Source of the DNA: an uncultured Clostridia bacterium
Lineage (GTDB): Bacteria; Bacillota; Clostridia; Peptostreptococcales; Anaerovoracaceae
DNA: 12,796 bases
Assembly: GCA_934255545.1 (NCBI GenBank)
Contig: CAKQOE010000053.1
Span: 1 to 12,796, forward strand
Direction: 5' to 3'
The translations under genes were made by a program, and so were the position numbers. Numbering within the stretch: the stretch's first letter is position 1; the number at the start of each line of letters is the position of its first letter. The notes beneath the pieces were generated by a model that had not been told where the DNA came from, did no database searches, and worked only from the letters and a program-made list of their open reading frames with translations. Shown piece after piece: positions 1-5,424 of the stretch.

Positions 1-57
1 GGGCGCGCCGCTGGGTCGTGTTCCGGGGCGCCCGCGCCTGCGGCTGTGCCGCCCGGT

Positions 58-73
58 CGTCCGGTGACGGACG
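58..73 (-). repeat. Short palindrome with CCGTCACCGG core, downstream of the antiporter gene
   Basis: A 6-bp perfect inverted repeat (CGTCCG / CGGACG) encloses a TCAC loop when read on the minus strand. It lies just after the antiporter stop codon inside a very GC-rich stretch (positions 1-75). No T-run follows in the window, so it is not a clear intrinsic terminator. The same core with different, still self-complementary arms occurs at 4792-4807 and 6041-6056. Confidence 0.45.
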
Positions 74-81
74 CTTCCCTG

Positions 82-1626
82 CTATGCATTTACCGCCTCT
101 GTATTTTTTCCTGCATCCTCCGGCTTGTCCGCGTTTATCTTCTTCATTATCGTAAGGACGATAAGAAGCGCTATGATGCTGACGCCTGTCGAGATCCACC
201 AGATCTTGACAAGACCCGCAAAGAGATAGCCGAATACGCATACTATCGCTACTACTGCGGCGTACTGCATCTGAGTCGAAACATGGTTTATGTGATTGCA
301 CTGAGCGCCTGCTGACGACATTACAGTCGTGTCTGAGATAGGCGAAATGTGGTCGCCGCATACTGCACCTGCAAGTACTGCAGATACTGAAATTATCATC
401 ATCTCCATATTCTGACCGGCAAACATCGGTACTACGATAGGAACGAGTATTGCAAAAGTTCCCCAGCTCGTGCCCGTTGAGAATGCGAGGAATATCGCTA
501 CAGCGAACATTATAGCCGGTATGATGAAGCTTGCCGATGTGTTTGCGTCAACAACGCTTCCTACGAGCTCAGCGAGACCGAGCGCGTCTGTTATACCCTT
601 CAGCGTCCACGCGAATATCAGGATAGTGACCGCAGGGACCATGAGCTTGAAGCCTTCAGGAAGGCTGCTCGCGTAGCTTTTAAATGAAACTACGCCGCGC
701 GGTATATAAAGTATGAGCATGAAAATTACAGTTATGAGCGTCGCGCATATAAGGCTGATCTCAGCATCGCAGCCGGCAAACGCGTCTACTACATTGTCAG
801 CGCCTCCGAGATAGCCTGTATAGATCATCGCGCCTACGGCAGACGCTATGAGAACTGCGACCGGAAGGACGAGGTCTATGACCTTGCCTTTTGGTGAAAT
901 TTCCTCCTGAGCCACGTTTTCGAATTCTTCAGCCCCGCTCGTAAAGAGGTCGCCGTTTGCCGCGTTCTGCTCATGCTTCTTCATAAGGCCGAAATCGAAA
1001 TTGCTTATGCATATATAAAGCACCATAACGATAGTCAGTATCGCATAGAGATTATACGGTATAGTGCGCAGGAAGAGCTGGAAACCTGTAATTCCCGCAT
1101 CCTCAGGCACGTATGAGTTTACGGCAGCCGCCCAGCTGGATATCGGCGCTATGATGCAGATAGGCGCAGCAGTAGCGTCTATGATATACGCAAGCTTCGC
1201 TCTCGATATCTTGAAGCGGTCAGTTACAGGGCGCATTACCGAGCCGACTGTCAGACAGTTGAAATAGTCGTCAACGAATATAAGCACGCCGAGCCCCGTA
1301 GTTGCTAGCATAGCCGTCTTTTTCTTGTGTATTTTTCTGATAGCCCAGTTTCCGTAAGCCGCCGAGCCGCCGGATTTTGTCATGAGCACGATTATCATGC
1401 CGAGCAGTACGTCGAATATCAGGATATTTATATCCATACTGTCAGTCATTATCTCAACAAGCGCGTTCAGCGCCAGCCACGGGTGGAATCCCGTATACAT
1501 AAGCGCGCCCACTGCGACGCCTATGAAAAGCGAGCTGTACACTTCCTTTGTAACAAGCGCCAGCACGATCGCCAGAACAGGCGGAAGCAGTGCCCACCAT
1601 GTCCCGATAAAAAATGATCCGTCCAT
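82..1626 (-). CDS. NhaC-family Na+/H+ antiporter
   Basis: This 514-residue polytopic membrane protein is predicted to exchange sodium for protons across the cytoplasmic membrane. The sequence shows long hydrophobic segments throughout. It has the family's conserved central stretch: DDYFNCLTVGS, then RPVTDRFKISRAKLAYIID, then APICIIAPISSWAA. Later conserved blocks are STGTSWGTFAILVP and CGDHISPISDTTVMSS, typical of the Na_H_antiporter (NhaC) family. Length is normal for the family, and the hydrophilic C-terminal tail (KKINADKPEDAGKN) is cytosolic-like. The ATG at 1626 is preceded by AAGGAGAG at a suitable distance, which supports this start. The gene appears monocistronic. The ion specificity (Na+ alone, or a substrate-coupled exchange as in some paralogues) cannot be decided from sequence. 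Confidence 0.9.
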   Translation of the reverse strand: MDGSFFIGTWWALLPPVLAIVLALVTKEVYSSLFIGVAVGALMYTGFHPWLALNALVEIMTDSMDINILIFDVLLGMIIVLMTKSGGSAAYGNWAIRKIHKKKTAMLATTGLGVLIFVDDYFNCLTVGSVMRPVTDRFKISRAKLAYIIDATAAPICIIAPISSWAAAVNSYVPEDAGITGFQLFLRTIPYNLYAILTIVMVLYICISNFDFGLMKKHEQNAANGDLFTSGAEEFENVAQEEISPKGKVIDLVLPVAVLIASAVGAMIYTGYLGGADNVVDAFAGCDAEISLICATLITVIFMLILYIPRGVVSFKSYASSLPEGFKLMVPAVTILIFAWTLKGITDALGLAELVGSVVDANTSASFIIPAIMFAVAIFLAFSTGTSWGTFAILVPIVVPMFAGQNMEMMIISVSAVLAGAVCGDHISPISDTTVMSSAGAQCNHINHVSTQMQYAAVVAIVCVFGYLFAGLVKIWWISTGVSIIALLIVLTIMKKINADKPEDAGKNTEAVNA

Positions 1627-1769
1627 CTTTCTCTCCTTGATTCTTCTTAAATCAATGATTACCTTAAGAATTATTTAATAAATTGCAATACATCACTATG
1701 TTATAGGATTTTCCAACGAATTACAATTGTTTTTTCAGCAAAACAAGAAATAAGTTCACACATCACCCC

Positions 1770-1784
1770 GCGCGCCCGGCGCGC
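1770..1784. repeat. GC-rich palindrome, GCCCGGC-core family
   Basis: The 15-nt palindrome GCGCGCCCGGCGCGC has 7-bp arms around a single central C. An identical 15-mer lies inside addA at 7224-7238. Palindromes with the same GCCCGGC core but different arms occur at 11202-11218 and, on the minus strand, at 3068-3084. It directly abuts the 31-nt hairpin at 1785-1815. Confidence 0.55.
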
Positions 1785-1815
1785 ATTTTACGCAGCTTTA
1801 GCTGCAGTGTAAAAT
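1785..1815 (+). repeat. 31-nt hairpin repeat, copy A
   Basis: The outer arms ATTTTAC and GTAAAAT enclose an inner hairpin GCAGC-TTTA-GCTGC. An unpaired AGT lies on the 3' side only, giving a defined orientation. The reverse complement of 12395-12425 matches at 30 of 31 positions. Similarity continues into the flanks (CCGGCG plus YGY upstream, CAGCG downstream), so the repeat unit is probably close to 49 nt (about 1776-1824). Confidence 0.75.
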
Positions 1816-1826
1816 ACGACAGCGTA

Positions 1827-1871
1827 GTCCATGTAATGGACGAAGGAAAGCAACAACACTGCCTTGTTGCT
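1827..1871. other. Two further hairpins upstream of the abi gene
   Basis: GTCCAT (1827-1832) pairs with ATGGAC (1836-1841) around a 3-nt loop. AGCAACAA (1849-1856) pairs with TTGTTGCT (1864-1871) around a 7-nt loop. With the two preceding palindromes they make about 100 nt of nearly continuous secondary structure ending some 130 nt before the abi start. No T-run follows, so a terminator role is unlikely. It could be a structured RNA, an untranslated leader or a composite repeat element. Confidence 0.45.
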
Positions 1872-2000
1872 CCCGACACTCAACTATTATGTATCCTCAT
1901 TATTCAATATATTCTTGAATTTTTTAATATTCTGTAGTAATGTATTTTGTAACAAAATTTGTACTGTTTCACTATACATTTTGAGGAGGTGATATTTATC

Positions 2001-2915
2001 ATGAAACCATTATTAACTTCAACAGAATTGATTGCCCACATGGTTGAAAAAGGCATTTCTTTTAACATTATTTCAACTGATGAAGCACAGGATTTTCTTG
2101 AAAATAACAATTACTATATGAAATTAGCTTCTTATCGCGCTAATTATAAAAAAATAACATCAGGTTCTAAAACAGGTCAATATATTGGCTTAGACTTTGC
2201 ATACTTGAAAGAGCTGTCCACATTGGATATGTACCTGCGGTATATAGCTTTTAAAATGTCGCTTGACATAGAACATTATATGAAAGTACACCTACTTAAG
2301 GAAATCGAGAATAATGAAAAAGAGGACGGTTATAACATTATTCAGAAATTTATCGCTCAAGATACAAAATTTAAAATTTTAAAAGCTATACAATCCCATA
2401 AGGCAAGTGCATACAGTAAAGATCTAATAGAAAAATACTATCCGTATTTTCCTGCATGGGTCTTTGTTGAACTTATTTCATTCGGCGAATTTGCCTACTT
2501 GTGTGAATTTTATTCAAATACATATAATATACAACTATATGACCGCATATTACTTAATTCTGTCAGGGACATAAGAAACGCATGTGCCCATAGTAATTGC
2601 TTAATAAACAATTTAATACCGGGAAACAATAATGCACACCATTCTGTTGTATCTCGCGTGAAGAAAGTCGAAACTATAGGTGAAAATTCCAGAGATAAAA
2701 AATTAAGCAACAAATGTGTATATGACTTTGTATGTCTATTATACGCCTATGACGAAATCGTAACCAGCACAGTAGCAAAACAAAACCGATATAGGGAGCT
2801 TAAAAAATTATTTGAAGAACGATTCCTCAAAAATAAAGATTGGTTCTCTAATAACAATACTATTACCAGTTCATATTCATTTGTTAAAAAAATTCTTGAC
2901 TCTCTGGCTGCTTAA
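2001..2915 (+). CDS. Abi_2 family (AbiD/AbiF-like) HEPN abortive-infection protein
   Basis: This 304-residue soluble protein is predicted to act in phage defence as an RNA-cleaving HEPN effector. Features of the Abi_2 family are visible in order. An N-terminal LTSTELIAHMVEKGISF helix is followed by ENNNYYMKLASYR (residues about 35-46). Next are FAYLKELSTLDMYLRYIAFKM (66-86) and an acidic helix starting IEHYM. PAWVFVELISFGEF lies at 151-164. The R-N-A-C-A-H motif at 192-197 fits the HEPN R-x4-6-H ribonuclease signature, so the active site looks intact. The ATG at 2001 is preferred over an upstream in-frame ATG at 1959 because GAGGAGG lies 10 nt before it. The gene is markedly more AT-rich than its neighbours, suggesting horizontal transfer. 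A promoter overlaps its 3' end and a short RNA is predicted immediately downstream. AbiD and AbiF cannot be separated reliably here. Confidence 0.85.
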   Translation: MKPLLTSTELIAHMVEKGISFNIISTDEAQDFLENNNYYMKLASYRANYKKITSGSKTGQYIGLDFAYLKELSTLDMYLRYIAFKMSLDIEHYMKVHLLKEIENNEKEDGYNIIQKFIAQDTKFKILKAIQSHKASAYSKDLIEKYYPYFPAWVFVELISFGEFAYLCEFYSNTYNIQLYDRILLNSVRDIRNACAHSNCLINNLIPGNNNAHHSVVSRVKKVETIGENSRDKKLSNKCVYDFVCLLYAYDEIVTSTVAKQNRYRELKKLFEERFLKNKDWFSNNNTITSSYSFVKKILDSLAA

Positions 2916-2924
2916 TGATATTAT
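2896..2924 (+). promoter_or_regulatory. Promoter overlapping the abi stop codon
   Basis: TTGACT (2896-2901), 17 bp, then TATTAT (2919-2924) with an extended -10 TG at 2916-2917. An overlapping perfect TATAAT (2922-2927) is also present, but at 20-bp spacing. The box pair straddles the abi stop codon (2913-2915) and would start transcription near 2931. The next protein gene on this strand is more than 6 kb away, so its likely product is the short RNA ending at the terminator near 3007. Confidence 0.6.
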
Positions 2925-2930
2925 AATTCC

Positions 2931-3007
2931 ACTATTGAAAGAACCTTGTTTCTAAAGGTTTTTAAAGGGAGCATACAGTTTAGACTGTCGATGCTCCCGA
3001 TTTTTTT
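2931..3007 (+). ncRNA. Predicted small structured RNA downstream of the HEPN abi gene
   Basis: This is a predicted transcript of about 77 nt with its own promoter and terminator, and no convincing ORF. Hairpin 1 pairs AACCTT (2942-2947) with AAGGTT (2955-2960) and can extend by three weaker pairs to a 9-bp stem. Hairpin 2 is a two-part stem, GGGAGCAT/ATGCTCCC outside and ACAGT/ACTGT inside, followed by seven T residues. Abi_2/AbiF-type HEPN genes are known to be accompanied by small non-coding RNAs (the abiF RNA motif). The position, size and terminator here fit that pattern. I could not compare it with the published consensus, so identity with that family is inference. Confidence 0.5.
2967..3007 (+). 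terminator. Intrinsic terminator of the predicted small RNA / abi transcript
   Basis: The 8-bp stem GGGAGCAT (2967-2974) / ATGCTCCC (2991-2998) is topped by a 5-bp stem ACAGT/ACTGT with a TTAG loop. A run of seven T follows at 3001-3007. It would end both abi read-through and the predicted short RNA. Confidence 0.85.
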
Positions 3008-3011
3008 ATTT

Positions 3012-3044
3012 AAAAACAACAGGGGCGGTTCGACCGCCCCTGTT
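3012..3044 (-). terminator. Intrinsic terminator of the AGCS symporter gene
   Basis: Perfect 12-bp arms AACAGGGGCGGT (3018-3029) and ACCGCCCCTGTT (3033-3044) enclose a 3-nt loop. On the minus strand the hairpin is followed by GTTTTTA. It lies about 120 nt beyond the symporter stop and back-to-back with the plus-strand terminator, insulating the two convergent units. Confidence 0.8.
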
Positions 3045-3067
3045 AATTCTCAACTATTATTTTCATC

Positions 3068-3084
3068 CGGCTGCCGGGCAGCCG
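3068..3084 (-). repeat. Palindrome of the GCCCGGC-core family
   Basis: The 8-bp arms CGGCTGCC and GGCAGCCG surround one central base. Read on the minus strand the core is GCCCGGC, as in the palindromes at 1770-1784, 7224-7238 and 11202-11218, but the arms differ and remain complementary. It sits in the 3' untranslated region of the symporter gene without its own T-run. Confidence 0.45.
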
Positions 3085-3123
3085 CAAGGATGTACTTGTA
3101 TTTGTTAATTTATTAATTTTTGC

Positions 3124-3151
3124 ATTAATGCATTTGATATTAATGCGTTTG
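3124..3151. repeat. Two 13-bp direct repeats next to the symporter stop
   Basis: ATTAATGCATTTG (3124-3136) and ATTAATGCGTTTG (3139-3151) differ at one position and are separated by 2 nt. They lie just past the symporter stop codon on its 3' side. Only two units are present, so this is not an array, and no function is assigned. Confidence 0.5.
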
Positions 3152-3161
3152 CAAATAAATT

Positions 3162-4550
3162 TTATTTATCCTGCTTTGTCTTAACGACAGGCACCGACTC
3201 GTCTGATGTCTTATCGAGATCTTTTATATACTTCTTAGTTTCTGCTACGAGCACGCCGCTGAGGAGCAGGACTCCGATAACGTTAGGTACTACCATGAGG
3301 CCGTTCAGGATGTCGGCGATGTTCCATACTACGTCAAGCGAAGCGACAGTGCCGACAAATGCGAATATAACGAACAGGACCTTGTATACCCTTATGACTC
3401 CGGGACCTACGAGGTATTCAGCAGCCCTTTCGCCGTAGTACGACCAGCCGAGTATAGTAGAGAACGCGAACATCGCAAGCGCGAGAGTAATGATAGGCTT
3501 ACCTATCACAGGGATCTGCGCGAAAACAGCGAACGTCAGAACGTTCTTATCAGTCATAACAGCTGCGATGTCAGGGTTCTTGAGCACTGAGCTTACGAGC
3601 GTGAGGCCTGTAGCCAGGCAGATAACTACCGTATCCCAGAACGTACCTGTCATAGATACGAGCGACTGTCTTACAGGGTTCTTAGTCTTTGCAGCCGCTG
3701 CTACGAGAGGCGCAGAACCGAGACCTGACTCATTTGAGAAAAGACCGCGGGCGCATCCGTAACGAACAGCCTGAGCTACCATGAAGCCTGCCGTGCCGCC
3801 GAAGCCCGCCTGCGGGCTGAAAGCTGACTTTACGATAAGAACGATAGCCGGGATTATGTAATCATAGTTCATTATAAGTATAATGATGCAGCCTGCTATG
3901 TATAAGACCGCCATAAGAGGAACGAGTCTCTCGCATACTCTTGATATCGACTTTACGCCGCCGAGTATTACAACGCCTACGAATGCAGCTACGATGATAC
4001 CTATGATCCACTCCGGTATGCCGTAGTTCTGCTCACACGCTGCGGCTATAGAATTCGACTGAGTCATGCAGCCTATACCGAACGCCGCAAAAGCAGCAAA
4101 TAAAGCGAAGAGGACTGCGAGCCATTTCTGACCGAGACCGCGCTCAAGCGCATACATAGCGCCGCCGAGCATTCTTCCATCCTTTGACTGTACCCTGTAC
4201 TTGAGCGACATGAGCGTTTCCGAGTACTTAGTAGCCATACCGAATATACCTATGAGCCACATCCACAGGATAGCGCCCGGACCCCCTGATATAACGGCAG
4301 TCGCCACGCCGACGATGTTTCCCGTACCTATAGTGGCAGCCAGCGCCGTAGTCAGCGCGCCGTACTGCGATATCTCGCCCTCGCCGCTGCCTTCATCCTT
4401 TGAAACTGACAGCTTTATTCCTTTTATAAGGTGCCTCTGTATGACACCCGTCCTTACAGTCATAAAAATATGAGTTCCTACGAGAACGACGATCATAGCC
4501 CATCCCCAGACTATGCCATCGATTTTTGAGACAATATCAGCAAATGTCAT
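3162..4550 (-). CDS. Alanine/glycine:sodium symporter, AGCS family
   Basis: This 462-residue membrane permease is predicted to import alanine or glycine driven by the sodium gradient. Family features include TALAATIGTGNIVGVATAV near the N-terminus and the AGCS signature block GGPGAILWMWLIGIFGMATKYSE. Further along are GGAMYALERGLG, GFMVAQAVRYGCARGLFSNESGLGSAP, and FAFSTILGWSYYGERAAEYL. The AGCS signature and length are typical (members run about 440-490 residues). The ATG at 4550 is chosen because AAAGGAG lies 8 nt upstream. An earlier in-frame ATG at 4661 would add a non-family N-terminal extension running across the predicted promoter. A consensus-like promoter lies about 85 nt upstream, and the 5' leader contains a perfect 12-bp palindrome that could be an operator. 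With the NhaC-type antiporter this gives two sodium-linked transporters in 5 kb. Confidence 0.93.
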   Translation of the reverse strand: MTFADIVSKIDGIVWGWAMIVVLVGTHIFMTVRTGVIQRHLIKGIKLSVSKDEGSGEGEISQYGALTTALAATIGTGNIVGVATAVISGGPGAILWMWLIGIFGMATKYSETLMSLKYRVQSKDGRMLGGAMYALERGLGQKWLAVLFALFAAFAAFGIGCMTQSNSIAAACEQNYGIPEWIIGIIVAAFVGVVILGGVKSISRVCERLVPLMAVLYIAGCIIILIMNYDYIIPAIVLIVKSAFSPQAGFGGTAGFMVAQAVRYGCARGLFSNESGLGSAPLVAAAAKTKNPVRQSLVSMTGTFWDTVVICLATGLTLVSSVLKNPDIAAVMTDKNVLTFAVFAQIPVIGKPIITLALAMFAFSTILGWSYYGERAAEYLVGPGVIRVYKVLFVIFAFVGTVASLDVVWNIADILNGLMVVPNVIGVLLLSGVLVAETKKYIKDLDKTSDESVPVVKTKQDK

Positions 4551-4582
4551 TCTGATCTCTCCTTTCTGCAAACAGTTCGAAC

Positions 4583-4594
4583 TTTGTATACAAA
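4583..4594. promoter_or_regulatory. Perfect 12-bp palindrome in the symporter leader, possible operator
   Basis: TTTGTATACAAA is a perfect dyad between the predicted promoter and the ribosome binding site of the symporter gene. Its location fits a repressor site. No regulator gene lies nearby, and AT-rich palindromes of this length can arise by chance. Confidence 0.35.
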
Positions 4595-4632
4595 TATACA
4601 TTGATTTTTGCATACATTTTTTAATTACGTTC

Positions 4633-4661
4633 ATTATGTTACAAAAGGTACGTGGTGTCAA
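4633..4661 (-). promoter_or_regulatory. Promoter of the AGCS symporter gene
   Basis: Read on the minus strand, a perfect TTGACA (4656-4661) is followed by 17 bp and CATAAT (4633-4638). Transcription would start near 4626, leaving a 5' leader of about 75 nt. Confidence 0.7.
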
Positions 4662-4763
4662 CGTATTTTTTCTGTCAAAAAGATTTAAACCAAAATTATT
4701 TTTGTATATAAAAATTATTCAGAATATTTTTCAGAGGCGATAATATTTCAATAATAAAGTAAG

Positions 4764-4849
4764 TGCCGCGTAAACGCGGCATATATCCTGCGCGCCGTCA
4801 CCGGCGCAAAAGGGCCCGGAGCGCCGCCTCCCGGCCGCGCCCCGGGCCT
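4764..4849. other. GC-rich cluster of three hairpins downstream of tRNA-Pro
   Basis: Three inverted repeats follow in quick succession. TGCCGCG/CGCGGCA has a TAAA loop (4764-4781). GCGCCG/CGGCGC has a TCAC loop (4792-4807). GCCCGG/CCGGGC is a longer interrupted stem (about 4811-4849). None is followed by a strong T-run on either strand. The middle one belongs to the CCGTCACCGG-core palindromes. The cluster lies beyond the tRNA-Pro terminator and about 100 nt upstream of the symporter promoter; its function is unknown. Confidence 0.5.
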
Positions 4850-4853
4850 CCCC

Positions 4854-4898
4854 AAAAAACAAAAGATCCTGCAAGCGGCTGCCGCCCCTTGCAGGATC
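4854..4898 (-). terminator. Intrinsic terminator of tRNA-Pro
   Basis: The perfect 11-bp arms GATCCTGCAAG (4865-4875) and CTTGCAGGATC (4888-4898) are followed on the minus strand by TTTTGTTTTTT. It begins about 15 nt after the tRNA 3' end, the expected position for ending the tRNA transcript. Confidence 0.85.
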
Positions 4899-4912
4899 CT
4901 CCGGAAAAAATA

Positions 4913-4989
4913 TGGTCGAGGTGACTGGATTCGAACCAGCGGCCCATACGTCCCGAACGTATTGCTCTACCAAACTGAGCCACACCTCG
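4913..4989 (-). tRNA. tRNA-Pro (anticodon CGG)
   Basis: A complete 77-nt cloverleaf is present with the CCA end encoded. The acceptor stem CGAGGTG/CACCTCG pairs fully. The D arm is GCTC/GAGC with loop AGTTTGGTA. The anticodon stem ATACG/CGTAT holds loop TTCGGGA, giving anticodon CGG for the proline codon CCG. The T arm is GCTGG/CCAGT with loop TTCGAAT. The C1:G72 pair and A discriminator match bacterial tRNA-Pro. A promoter lies just upstream and a strong terminator just downstream, so it is probably a single-gene unit, though read-through from the preceding small gene is possible. Confidence 0.95.
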
Positions 4990-5012
4990 TTGCTGTAAAA
5001 CAGCACTTAATT

Positions 5013-5040
5013 ATTATAATACCTTCCTTAAAAAAAGCAA
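5013..5040 (-). promoter_or_regulatory. Promoter of tRNA-Pro
   Basis: On the minus strand TTGCTT (5035-5040) is followed by 16 bp and a perfect TATAAT (5013-5018). The short leader before the tRNA contains a 6-bp hairpin, TGCTGT/ACAGCA, at 4991-5005. Confidence 0.6.
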
Positions 5041-5065
5041 CAGGAAATTTATTATTTTTAAATAT

Positions 5066-5359
5066 TTATCGCGCGATCGACCAGTAATTTTTAACATACA
5101 TCATAATATCGCTGACAGGCACCCTCTGCACCCCGTCATTTTTCAGATCCATCGGCGATACGACTGCTCTGCCGTTTTCTATACCGTACCATATTATATA
5201 ATGATCCCTGTGTGGCCACATGCGCCGACCCATGCGGCATATGAGGGGCTGGCCGCGGCGCAGCCGCGACAGCGCTTCCTCATGAGCCTTTACAGCAGCC
5301 GGGCTGCTGCTCATAAATATGCTTCCATTATTTATACGGTAAATCAGCTTATTTTCCAT
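5066..5359 (-). CDS. Small protein resembling the C-terminal half of a C39-like peptidase domain
   Basis: This 97-residue protein has no signal peptide or membrane segment. Residues 36-40 (GQPLI), 53-59 (HYIIWYG), 61-66 (ENGRAV) and 68-71 (SPMD) follow the pattern of the second half of peptidase_C39-like domains. There a glycine-plus-P/V-I strand is followed by the catalytic His in H-x-hydrophobic-G-y, and then by a DP-like turn. The catalytic Cys half normally N-terminal to this is absent, and no such sequence is found upstream in frame. The protein is therefore either a remnant or a short stand-alone domain. The ATG at 5359 has GAGGTG at good spacing. It begins 65 nt after the addA stop with no clear promoter between, so it may be co-transcribed with addA. 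The domain assignment is by eye. Confidence 0.6.
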   Translation of the reverse strand: MENKLIYRINNGSIFMSSSPAAVKAHEEALSRLRRGQPLICRMGRRMWPHRDHYIIWYGIENGRAVVSPMDLKNDGVQRVPVSDIMMYVKNYWSIAR

Positions 5360-5424
5360 AAAAATTCACCTCACACGATATATTATGCGAGATGTCCGCA
5401 ATATGTGCGACGGATAAGCTGTTT

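Larger units (their letters stand above)
1627..2000. other. Intergenic region between the antiporter and abi genes
   Basis: This gap separates two divergent genes. Positions 1627-1765 are AT-rich and should hold the antiporter promoter, although I see no convincing -35/-10 pair. Positions 1770-1871 hold four consecutive inverted repeats (listed separately). Positions 1872-1982 are AT-rich leader DNA of the abi gene; a weak TTGAAT (1915-1920) lies there without a good -10. A strong ribosome binding site, GAGGAGGTG at 1983-1991, decides the abi start at 2001. Confidence 0.6.

Noticed and set aside
1..315. Plus-strand open frame from 46 and very GC-rich start of the window as a gene
   Set aside because: The frame runs antisense through the conserved C-terminal part of the antiporter, has no ribosome binding site, and its product is an unremarkable shadow. 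The first 81 bases show hairpins only.
3124..3151. CRISPR-like tandem repeat
   Set aside because: Only two 13-bp units separated by 2 nt, no spacers of regular length and no cas genes.
4551..4632. Glycine riboswitch upstream of the AGCS symporter
   Set aside because: AGCS genes in Gram-positives are often controlled by one, but the predicted leader is only about 75 nt, AT-rich, and lacks the tandem paired structure expected. The GGAGAG seen there is the ribosome binding site.
4731..5006. Minus-strand 91-aa and 61-aa frames across tRNA-Pro
   Set aside because: They translate through the tRNA and its terminator; the structural RNA explains the sequence.
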